From NCBI GenBank assembly GCA_003242685.1, contig QGVD01000008.1, positions 1 to 64,000 of the forward strand: a stretch of 64,000 nt of DNA, in the 5' to 3' direction. A model generated the notes under the pieces. That model did not search any database and was not told where the DNA came from. It was given only the letters and a program-made list of their open reading frames with translations. This document shows positions 51,177-58,480 of this stretch, in pieces (positions within the stretch are counted from its first letter, which is position 1; every line of letters starts with the position of its first letter). The translations under genes and the position numbers were made by a program. The stretch is from Pseudomonadota bacterium (lineage in GTDB: Bacteria > Pseudomonadota > Gammaproteobacteria > Steroidobacterales > Steroidobacteraceae).

Positions 51177-52487
51177 ATGTCAGTCGAGGCGGCGAACGCC
51201 GGCGATGCCGACGTCATTGCGATCGTGCAGGCGATAGAGCGCGCACAGGCGGCCGGGCAGCGATCCGAGGCCGGTCGTCTGCTCGAGCGCGCGCGGGCCA
51301 TCGCGCCCGAGCATCCCCTGGTTCTCAACGTGGCGGGTATCGAGGAGCTGCACAGAGGCAACGCGTCGGCCGCGCGTCAGCTCCTGGAAAAGGCGATCGA
51401 GAAGGACGGCCGGAACCCGGCCTTCTGGCTCAATCTCGCCACGGCTTTCCGTCGGCTCGGGCTCCAGGCGGAGGAGGCGAGGGCGCTCGATCGTGCGCTC
51501 GCCCTCGAGCCGCGCCACCTGCTCGCCCTTCTGCAGAAGGCCTCTCTGCTCGAGCTGCAGGGCAAGAGAAAGATGGCGGCACAGGTCTACCACAACGCCC
51601 TGCAGACGATCCCGCGGGGTGCGCGGCTGCCGCAGAACCTGCGGTCTGCCATTCAGCGGGCGGTCGACGCCGTTCGCAGGAACGACGCAGCACTCGAAGC
51701 GTTCCTCGCGACTCGGCTGGAGGACGTGCGCAGGCAGCATGCCTCGGAGAAGCAGGACCGCTTCGATCATTGCATCGATGCGTTCCTCGGGAAGCGGCGG
51801 ATCTACGAGCCGAAGCCGACGTTCCTCTGTTTTCCGAAGCTTCCGCCGCTCGAGTTCCATCCCCGTGAAGACTTTCCGTGGCTCGAGGAAATCGAGGCGG
51901 GCACGGAGCGGATCCGTGCCGAATTCGAACGGGTGTACGCGGAAGATGCAGGCGGGCTGCGGCCCTACATCGCATACCCGGAAAGCGCCCCGCTCGATCA
52001 ATGGGCCGAGCTGAATCACTCACGCCGCTGGAGTGCGTACTTCCTGTGGAAGGACGGCAAGCCCGTGGAGGAGCATCTGGCGCGCTGTCCGCAGACCGCC
52101 GAGCTCCTCCGGAGAATACCGCGCGTGGACGTGCCGGGTTACGCGCCCACGGCATTCTTTTCCATACTGGATGCCAGGACGCGCATCCCGCCGCATACCG
52201 GGGCGACGAACACGCGCTTGATCGTGCATCTGCCGCTCGTCGTGCCACCCGGCTGCCGTTTCAGGGTGGGATCGGAGACGCGCGAATGGCGCGTCGGAGA
52301 GGCCTGGGTATTCGATGACACGATCGAGCACGAGGCCTGGAACGACAGCGACACCATCCGCGCGATCCTCATCTTCGACGTCTGGAATCCCGGTCTCACG
52401 GAAGCGGAGCGTGCCCTCGTCCGGACGGCCGTGCAGAGCATCAAGGAGTATTACGCCGACGAGGGTATGGCGATCACCGCGGAGTGA
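51177..52487 (+). CDS. TPR-aspartyl/asparaginyl beta-hydroxylase
   Basis: A 436-residue protein with about four TPR motifs (residues 10-150) and a C-terminal Asp/Asn beta-hydroxylase domain (about 225-410). This 2OG-Fe(II) oxygenase core shows the HTGATNTR motif with His340 and Arg347, and the second metal His385 in TIEHEAWN; Arg395 likely binds 2-oxoglutarate. As usual for this family, only two His ligands are obvious. No signal peptide, so it acts on cytoplasmic proteins or peptides. It is convergent with a second oxygenase gene. The ATG is 9 bases after AGGGAGGA. Confidence 0.93.
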   Translation: MSVEAANAGDADVIAIVQAIERAQAAGQRSEAGRLLERARAIAPEHPLVLNVAGIEELHRGNASAARQLLEKAIEKDGRNPAFWLNLATAFRRLGLQAEEARALDRALALEPRHLLALLQKASLLELQGKRKMAAQVYHNALQTIPRGARLPQNLRSAIQRAVDAVRRNDAALEAFLATRLEDVRRQHASEKQDRFDHCIDAFLGKRRIYEPKPTFLCFPKLPPLEFHPREDFPWLEEIEAGTERIRAEFERVYAEDAGGLRPYIAYPESAPLDQWAELNHSRRWSAYFLWKDGKPVEEHLARCPQTAELLRRIPRVDVPGYAPTAFFSILDARTRIPPHTGATNTRLIVHLPLVVPPGCRFRVGSETREWRVGEAWVFDDTIEHEAWNDSDTIRAILIFDVWNPGLTEAERALVRTAVQSIKEYYADEGMAITAE

Positions 52488-52503
52488 GGTAGGAAGTCGC
52501 GGT

Positions 52504-53160
52504 CTACTGATCCTTAAGCGAGAACCAGCAGTTGAAGGCGACGGTGATCCGTTCGCCTTCTCCTTCGAACGGCTTGACGTCGTGCAGCACCCAGGACGGG
52601 AACAGCACGAGCTGGCCGGCTTCGAGGCGTATGTGGCGGATGTTGTACGAGAACGGTCCGCGGATCCCTGCGGTCGACACGTCCATGTACATCGCGGACG
52701 CGATGGCCGGGTTGACGAAGCTGAGCAGACCGCTGTCCGGCTTGTCGGGGTCGTGCACGCCGGGGTTCACGCAGTACACGCCCGACCACGCTGCCATCGG
52801 GTGGTTGTGGAGGGCGAAGAAGCCCCCGCGCCGCGTGATGTGGAACCACGAGTCACAGTAGATGAGGATCCGGCGCATCATCGCCTCGTCGTAGCCGTTG
52901 AGCTCGGCGATGAGACGCAGGAGATTGCGGAAGCAGAATTCCTTGAGCCGCTGCACGCAGCTTTCCGGCCAGCGGAAGATCTGGAACTCGCTCTCGAAGA
53001 CCTGAGCGTTGCGCTGGGTCAGCGGTCGCGGGTTCGCGTACTTCGAGCCCTGGGCCTCCCGCTCGAGAAAGAGTGCCCGCAGCTCGGCGTTGAGGCGTTC
53101 GCAGTTCTCCAGACGGTCGAAGCCGAATGGAACGGCGAAGAAAGGCGTGATCTGCAGCAT
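52504..53160 (-). CDS. 2OG-Fe(II) oxygenase family protein (TIGR02466-like)
   Basis: A 218-residue putative 2-oxoglutarate, iron-dependent oxygenase. It has HNHPMAAWSGVYCV with His118/His120, LFPSWVLHDVKPF with His193, and Arg204 in ERITVAFN for 2-oxoglutarate, matching the family pattern. Substrate unknown; related proteins appear near TonB receptors and TPR hydroxylases in Xanthomonadales-like genomes. It converges with the hydroxylase gene over a 16-base gap and diverges from the small secreted-protein gene. Confidence 0.88.
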   Translation of the reverse strand: MLQITPFFAVPFGFDRLENCERLNAELRALFLEREAQGSKYANPRPLTQRNAQVFESEFQIFRWPESCVQRLKEFCFRNLLRLIAELNGYDEAMMRRILIYCDSWFHITRRGGFFALHNHPMAAWSGVYCVNPGVHDPDKPDSGLLSFVNPAIASAMYMDVSTAGIRGPFSYNIRHIRLEAGQLVLFPSWVLHDVKPFEGEGERITVAFNCWFSLKDQ

Positions 53161-53320
53161 GCCTGGATTTTCCTGAGCGCGAGCCCGGGACGCGATCAGC
53201 AGATGACGCAACGCCCTCCGGCAGCGGTCCGCTTCCCCGTGCGGCAGTGCCTGCGTGTCGCACCGCGGCTTCCCTGCCGCTAAACTCGCGCCTGACTCCC
53301 GACATGTCAATGGACCTTCG

Positions 53321-53839
53321 ATGTACGCGGCTGCCCGTGCACTGGCGATTCTGGGTGTCCTCGTGATGTGCTCGCCGGGCTCTCGCGCTGCGGATGCTTC
53401 CGCCGCTGCGGATGCGGCGACCGCGGGACTGCTCACCTGCGCGGCGCTTCGCAACGACGCCGAGCGGCTCGCCTGTTACGACCGCCTCGCTGCCAGAATC
53501 GCAGCGGGTGCGGACGCCGGATCGGACGCGATCGCGCCTTCGGCGGAAGAGATGTTCGGACTGAGCGGAGGGTCGGCTGCCTCGCCCGCAGAGCGCACGA
53601 AGAGCCCCGTGGAGCGTGTGGAGCTCGAAGAGATCACCGCGCGCGTCGTATCGGTGAAGCCGCTTCGGCACGGCGGCTGGCTGCTCGAGTTCGACAATGG
53701 CCAGGCGTGGCAGCAGCTCGAAGATCGTTCGCTGTTGCTCGAGCCTGGCGACGCCGTGAAGATTTCCCGTGGTGCGCTCGGTTCGTTCCGGCTGTCGACC
53801 CCGAGCGGACGCAGCGCGCGCGTCAGGCGCGTGCGTTGA
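53321..53839 (+). CDS. small secreted protein with C-terminal GQxW beta domain (copy 1)
   Basis: A 172-residue exported protein. The signal peptide ends near residue 25 (SRAAD). A Cys pair lies in LLTCAALRNDAERLACYDRLA, followed by a disordered linker and a beta-rich domain of about 65 residues with GWLLEFDNGQAWQQL and RGALGSFRLS, ending VRRVR. It matches, feature by feature, the gene at 57858 between the two large receptors. Function unknown; a small fold binding in the periplasm is likely. Confidence 0.82.
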   Translation: MYAAARALAILGVLVMCSPGSRAADASAAADAATAGLLTCAALRNDAERLACYDRLAARIAAGADAGSDAIAPSAEEMFGLSGGSAASPAERTKSPVERVELEEITARVVSVKPLRHGGWLLEFDNGQAWQQLEDRSLLLEPGDAVKISRGALGSFRLSTPSGRSARVRRVR

Positions 53840-53907
53840 ACGAGAGGCGGTCCCTTCGCGCGACGTGACGTCGGTTCCGCCGACGCAACTTCGCCGGACG
53901 ATCCGTG

Positions 53908-54366
53908 TCAGTTGCCGCAGCCGGTTATCTTCGAACCGCAGGGGCTCGCTCTCGGTCCTCCGAGTCTTCGTCTGAGCTCCTGTTCGTGCCTGATCCGCGC
54001 GAGGAGCTGATCTTCCGTGAAGCATTGGCGGACGGGCAGCCGGCTGCCGAGCGGGGCTTCCCTGCGGCAATAGAACGTCTGCCCATCCCTCTGTTCCTTT
54101 TCGTAGGTCTTCGCGATCCGGATGAATTCGGGATCGCTCGTCGACAGAATGCGGCCTTCCGCGTCGGAGTCCGGAGTTTCGCTCTTTCCGGCATCTGCCG
54201 TGCCGGCCATTGAGTCACCGTCGCCGTGACCGGACACCGCTGCCGTCGGGTTCCCGTCGCCTGTCTGACCATTGGTCGTGTCGGTCGAACCCTCCGGCGC
54301 CACCGGAGCCTGCGATGCACATGCGCCGAGCACGATCACCGCCGCGAGAGACGTCAGCCATCGCAT
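53908..54366 (-). CDS. hypothetical lipoprotein
   Basis: A 152-residue lipoprotein: signal peptide with lipobox LGAC (Cys15), a long Gly/Asp/Ser/Thr-rich linker, then a short globular tail with FYCRREAPLGSRLPVRQCF and a Cys-rich end (PCGSKITGCGN), giving four Cys that may pair. I recognise no family beyond a resemblance of the RREAPLGSRLP motif to other small gammaproteobacterial lipoproteins. ATG 54366 has GAGGGAGC upstream. It lies downstream of the receptor gene but is separated from it by a strong terminator, so it needs its own promoter. Confidence 0.78.
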   Translation of the reverse strand: MRWLTSLAAVIVLGACASQAPVAPEGSTDTTNGQTGDGNPTAAVSGHGDGDSMAGTADAGKSETPDSDAEGRILSTSDPEFIRIAKTYEKEQRDGQTFYCRREAPLGSRLPVRQCFTEDQLLARIRHEQELRRRLGGPRASPCGSKITGCGN

Positions 54367-54418
54367 CGTCGTGCGCTCCCTCGAGTCATTTTCACCATAC
54401 TGCCACGTCCGTTCTTTC

Positions 54419-54447
54419 AAAAAAAAACGGCGGGCCGAAGCCCGCCG
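54419..54447 (-). terminator. intrinsic terminator of the 54476 receptor gene, UUCG tetraloop
   Basis: Reading the minus strand, CGGCGGGC pairs with GCCCGCCG (54428-54435 and 54440-54447) around the extra-stable loop UUCG, and a run of nine T follows (complement of A 54419-54427). It begins 28 bases after the receptor stop. A textbook Rho-independent terminator. Confidence 0.95.
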
Positions 54448-54475
54448 TTGTCCATGAGTGCACTGACACCCGGGA

Positions 54476-57454
54476 TCAGAAGTTGACGGTGAACGTCGCG
54501 AACCACTGACGTCCCAGGACGTCGTACACCTGCGCGAACGTATTGCCGTTGCAGCTACCCGCCGGGCAGTTGTCCTGGCCGACGAGCGGCGGATCCCTGT
54601 CGAGCAGGTTGTTCACGCCGATGCGCAGAGTGTAGTTGTCGATGAACGTCATGGCCGCCGACACGTCCAGGTAGCTGACGCTGCCGAAACGGGCATCCGT
54701 CCGCGGAACTTCACCCTGGAGCTGCGGGTTGGGGCTGGTCGTCTCCACCCGCACCGAGTCGAAGTAGCGCCAGGTGGCCGACACGTCCAGACCACGCCAC
54801 GGCGTCTGCCAGTCGGCGCGCAGCTGATGCCGCCACTTGAAGGTCGGGATGCCGCAGGTGCCGCCGTACAGGCCGAGGCAGTCGAACGTGCCGATGCCCT
54901 TCACGAGCTCCGTCACGGCTTCCTTGAGGCGAGTGCCGACCATGTTCAGACCCAGGCGATGCCCATCGCCGAAGCGGAACGTGTAGTTGGCCTGGATGTC
55001 GATGCCCTTCACACCGAGGAAGCCGATGTTCTCGCTCGTGTCTTCGATGTACCCGTTGGGGGTGAGCCACAGCGAGCCGGACGCATCGCGGTGGATCTTG
55101 TCGCAGAAGATCGGATCGCCGGTCGCTATGCACTGGTTGATGTAGGCATTCGCGTTGCCGCCCACGAGCGAGCTGATCGCGTCCTCGACCTCGATGTCGA
55201 AGTAGTCGAGGGACACGGACAGGCCGGGCACGAAGCTCGGCTGGAACACGACACCGAAGGAAATCGTGTCGGACGACTCGGGCTGCAGGTTCGGGTTGCC
55301 GCCGAGCAGACCATTGTACTGGGCCGCCGGATTCTCCGGCACGTTGCCGTACTGCTCCGGCGTCATGCCCGTGCGCATGCACTGCTCCAGCGTGGCGGTC
55401 GGCGTGCCGTCGCACGGATCCGTGGTGCCGTCGAGGAGCACCGTCGCCGGAGAGAAGAGCTCGCCGACGCTCGGCGCGCGCACCGCGCGCGCGTAGCTGC
55501 CGCGGAAGCGCAGGCCCGGCATGGGTGCCCAGTCGGCGCCGAACTTGTAGGTGTCCGTCTCGAACCCGACGTTGTAGTCGGAATAACGATAACCGGCCTC
55601 CACCGTGATCGCCTCGGCACCGCGCCTGCCCTCGACGAGCGGCAGGCGGCCCTCGAAGAAGATCTCCTTGACGTTGTAGCCGCCCCTGGTGGGCAGGGTG
55701 GCACCGCCCTGTCCGGCCAGGTCACCCGTGGAGAATGCCAGGTCGGGCTGGAACTCCGTCTGCTCTTCGCGCCACTCGAGACCGACGTTGATCGCCAGTC
55801 CGCTCTCCGCGGTCGGCAGCTTCACGTAGTTCGTGAGGTCACCCGTCACGTTCGCGTTCGCGACGCGCTGGATGTGATCGGCGCGGATGAGACCCGGCGT
55901 CTGCAGATAGTCCAGCGCCTCCTGCGTCACGCCACCAGGCACCCAGATGTTCCACGGCACGCAGTTCGGATCGGTGCCGTCCACGACCGACCGGCACACG
56001 GGTTCGCCGGTGTCGGGATGCGGGATGACATCGAGCGCGCGCAGCGTCCGGACGATGGAGAAGTCGTTCAGATAGGTGCTCGCGCGCTCCGTCCTGCCGT
56101 GCTGGAAGTACGCATCGTACTGCCAGTTGTCGTTGATGCTGCCCCGGATGCCGGCGACGACGCGGAACGCCGTGTGGCCGATGTCGTCCTGGCGTGCGCC
56201 GCCCTCGACGTTGCGACGGCCGATGAGCACGACGCCGGTGTCATCCGGTCCGAGACCGAACCGCGTGCAGAACTCCTGCACCTGATCCGGAGAGAGCAGC
56301 GGATTGCTGCAGCTCACGTTGACGGTATTGAAGAACGAGCCGCTCGGCGCGATCTGCGCGACGGAACGGTCGTCCATGTACATCAGCTCGCCGTAGACCT
56401 CGGTGCGCTCGCCGAGGTCGTAGTCCATGAACAGGCCGGCCGTGTAGCGCTCGTCGGGCCGCTGATAGTAGTTGAGCGGGCCGAAGTTGTACTGATCCGC
56501 GGCCGTGAAGGGCCGCAGAGTTCCGCCGGCATCGACCACCAGGTCGCTGACGATGGTGCCCGGCGGCACGGGGTTGCCCGTATCGGGATCGAGGGTGATA
56601 CCGACGGGGTCGACCACGAAGAAGTGCGCCGCGGCGCTGGTGCCCGAGCCGCCGCACGTGAACACGTCGCCGGAGTCGAACGCGCAGGCGCTGTAGTCGA
56701 ATTGCGACTGCAGCACGGCGTCGACCTTCCGGTACGTTGCGTAGAAGACGGCGTGGCCGGGCTGATCGGGGCCGCCGAGTCCCAGAGCGAAAGTGATGTC
56801 GCGCGTGTACCCGACGTCCACGTTGCGCTTCGGCAGATCGAAGCCGCTCTCGCGAACGATGCCGGCCACCTCGCTGTCGTTCCTGTGCTGATACCAGCCG
56901 TAGTTGGCCTCGAGCTTCACTCCCTGGAACTCGGTGTCCATGACGAAGTTGACGACGCCCGCGACGGCGTCGGCGCCGTACACCGACGAGGCACCGCCCG
57001 TCAGCACGTCGACGCGCTTGACGAGCGCCATGGGAATGTTGTTGAGGTCGGCTGCGTTGCCACCGTCCGGATCGCCGGGCATCAGGCGGCGGCCGTTCAC
57101 GAGCACCAGTGTGCGCTCCGAGCCGAGGCCGCGCAGGTTGACGGTCGCCGTACCGTCCGCGCCGTTGGCGATGTTGGATCCCTGGGCGGCGAAGGCCTGA
57201 GGCAGCTGGTTGATGATGTCCTCGACGCGCACCCTGCCCGTGGAGGTGAGCGCTTCGGCGGAGATTGCGGTCACCGGGCTGATCGACTCCAGGTTCGGAG
57301 ATGCGATGCGGGTACCGGTGACCGTCACGGTCTGCAGCTCATCCGCGCTGTCCTGATCCTGTGCGAGGACCGGCAGGCTCGCCGTAGCGGCGATGACCGT
57401 GCTCATGATCAGAGCACGGCGTACCGCCCGTCCTATCTCGTGATTGCGGGTCAT
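54476..57454 (-). CDS. large TonB-dependent receptor (copy 1)
   Basis: A 992-residue outer-membrane receptor. The signal peptide ends at VLAQ (about residue 32), a TonB box-like LQTVTVTGTR follows (about 40-49), then the plug domain (about 55-165) with LRGLGSERTLVLVNGRR and GGASSVYGADAVAGVVNF, and the barrel ends in the aromatic FTVNF. Several Cys pairs lie in outer loops. Length and style match receptors for large organic compounds in Xanthomonadales/Caulobacterales rather than compact siderophore receptors. Ribosome site AGGAGGAA. The promoter shares an operator-like element with the 58481 receptor. Confidence 0.94.
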   Translation of the reverse strand: MTRNHEIGRAVRRALIMSTVIAATASLPVLAQDQDSADELQTVTVTGTRIASPNLESISPVTAISAEALTSTGRVRVEDIINQLPQAFAAQGSNIANGADGTATVNLRGLGSERTLVLVNGRRLMPGDPDGGNAADLNNIPMALVKRVDVLTGGASSVYGADAVAGVVNFVMDTEFQGVKLEANYGWYQHRNDSEVAGIVRESGFDLPKRNVDVGYTRDITFALGLGGPDQPGHAVFYATYRKVDAVLQSQFDYSACAFDSGDVFTCGGSGTSAAAHFFVVDPVGITLDPDTGNPVPPGTIVSDLVVDAGGTLRPFTAADQYNFGPLNYYQRPDERYTAGLFMDYDLGERTEVYGELMYMDDRSVAQIAPSGSFFNTVNVSCSNPLLSPDQVQEFCTRFGLGPDDTGVVLIGRRNVEGGARQDDIGHTAFRVVAGIRGSINDNWQYDAYFQHGRTERASTYLNDFSIVRTLRALDVIPHPDTGEPVCRSVVDGTDPNCVPWNIWVPGGVTQEALDYLQTPGLIRADHIQRVANANVTGDLTNYVKLPTAESGLAINVGLEWREEQTEFQPDLAFSTGDLAGQGGATLPTRGGYNVKEIFFEGRLPLVEGRRGAEAITVEAGYRYSDYNVGFETDTYKFGADWAPMPGLRFRGSYARAVRAPSVGELFSPATVLLDGTTDPCDGTPTATLEQCMRTGMTPEQYGNVPENPAAQYNGLLGGNPNLQPESSDTISFGVVFQPSFVPGLSVSLDYFDIEVEDAISSLVGGNANAYINQCIATGDPIFCDKIHRDASGSLWLTPNGYIEDTSENIGFLGVKGIDIQANYTFRFGDGHRLGLNMVGTRLKEAVTELVKGIGTFDCLGLYGGTCGIPTFKWRHQLRADWQTPWRGLDVSATWRYFDSVRVETTSPNPQLQGEVPRTDARFGSVSYLDVSAAMTFIDNYTLRIGVNNLLDRDPPLVGQDNCPAGSCNGNTFAQVYDVLGRQWFATFTVNF

Positions 57455-57857
57455 CTGAGGATTCCTCCTTGAACGTTTGGGACCGTTTGGAAATTGCTCG
57501 AGCCGGCGAATCGACGCGGAGACGCCAGCCGTACCCCGATCTGGCCGAGGCTCGGAAGCCGATGGCATCGACCGCCAAGCTCGCGTGGCGCCGATGTTAT
57601 AGTGAGGCCGCAGTCCGCGGAAGCTTTTTTGCAAATAAGCAACAACGCATGGACCGTCTGTCGGGCAGAGATTCCGACCGACGAACGTCGTTGCAAATGC
57701 TTTCGTGCAGCGGATCGGAAGGGCAAAGGGCGCGTTCCCGGGGAAACGATATCGATTCGAGGGTGCAGTCGTTGCCTGTATACAACGACGACTTGCGGAT
57801 CACGTGACTCGTTGCTTCGACTGCTTCGAGATCCTCCGACGCTCGGACGGCGCTGCG
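57455..57857. other. receptor 1 upstream region
   Basis: These 403 bases hold the receptor promoter elements (57596-57642) and a 140-base leader; the rest is the downstream flank of the small secreted-protein gene. A second, weaker TTGCAAATGC occurs at about 57691-57700. I see no gene in this stretch. Confidence 0.6.
57596..57642 (-). promoter_or_regulatory. receptor 1 promoter with TTGC-N6-GCAA operator
   Basis: Reading towards the receptor: inverted repeat TTGC-N6-GCAA (57642-57629), four bases, GCTTCCGCG (57624-57616), and a -10-like TATAAC (57601-57596). GCTTCC lies 17 bases before TATAAC, at -35 position. The same elements, at nearly the same spacing, precede receptor 2. Confidence 0.7.
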
Positions 57858-58328
57858 TCACTCGATCCTTCTGACGGTCAGCATCCACCGGATGCCATCG
57901 ACGTACATGCGGTATCCGCCGAGCTTCCCCCTCTGTATGCGGGCCCTGTACGTGCGATCCGATGCGAGCCGCTGGTTGGAAGGAGACGCAACCGTTTCGC
58001 GCCACACCTGGCCGTTCGCCAGCCGGAAGACGCCGAGCCCCTGCGCGTCATACGTCGCGGAGACGATCTCGACTTCCACTGCCGTCTCTGCCGGGCTGCG
58101 CTGACGCTGCGCCCTGCGCAGCTGCTCTTCGCCGAGCTCCGGCGTTTGAGCGGCGGATGAATCGGAAGCCGCTCCCGCCGTCATCCGCTCCCGCAGCGCC
58201 GCCTCGAGGCAGGCGATGTGAGCGGGCGGGTCGTCGCCATGAACCGCACGGCACTCGAGCACCGGATCGCTCCCGGCGGATGCCGCCGCGGCAGCGAGCA
58301 GCAGGAAATACGGTGTGAGCAGATCCAT
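57858..58328 (-). CDS. small secreted protein with C-terminal GQxW beta domain (copy 2)
   Basis: A 156-residue exported protein: signal peptide to about residue 19 (AAASAGS), Cys pair (ECRAVHG and ACLEAAL), a disordered linker with TPELGEEQL, then a beta domain with FRLANGQVWRET and RGKLGGYRMY, ending VRRIE. The order of features and the GQ(A/V)W, RG(A/K)LG and VRR motifs match the 53321 gene. It sits between two large receptor genes on the same strand. Start ATG 58328 is supported by the signal peptide, though the ribosome site is weak. Confidence 0.8.
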   Translation of the reverse strand: MDLLTPYFLLLAAAAASAGSDPVLECRAVHGDDPPAHIACLEAALRERMTAGAASDSSAAQTPELGEEQLRRAQRQRSPAETAVEVEIVSATYDAQGLGVFRLANGQVWRETVASPSNQRLASDRTYRARIQRGKLGGYRMYVDGIRWMLTVRRIE

Positions 58329-58420
58329 GTCCGGGATCCCGACCGAAGCGAGCAACTGCGGAAAGTCTACAGCAGCGATGCCCGCTGCCGCCGATGGCAC
58401 GCGTGCGGAGAAACGCGCAA

Positions 58421-58454
58421 AGAAAAAGGGGCGGAAGAACGAGTCTTCCGCCCC
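58421..58454 (-). terminator. intrinsic terminator of the 58481 receptor gene
   Basis: On the minus strand GGGGCGGAAGA (58454-58444) pairs with TCTTCCGCCCC (58438-58428) around a 5-base loop, followed by TTTTTCTTT. It lies 26 bases after the receptor stop: an 11-bp stem with a U-rich tail. Confidence 0.93.
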
Positions 58455-58480
58455 TGCAGCCACCGGTGAGGAGTGACGGA

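Noticed and set aside
54827..57472. An 881-codon open frame antisense to receptor 1
   Set aside because: Shadow of the receptor frame: no recognisable domain, Arg/His/Val/Asp-rich composition, and no ribosome site.
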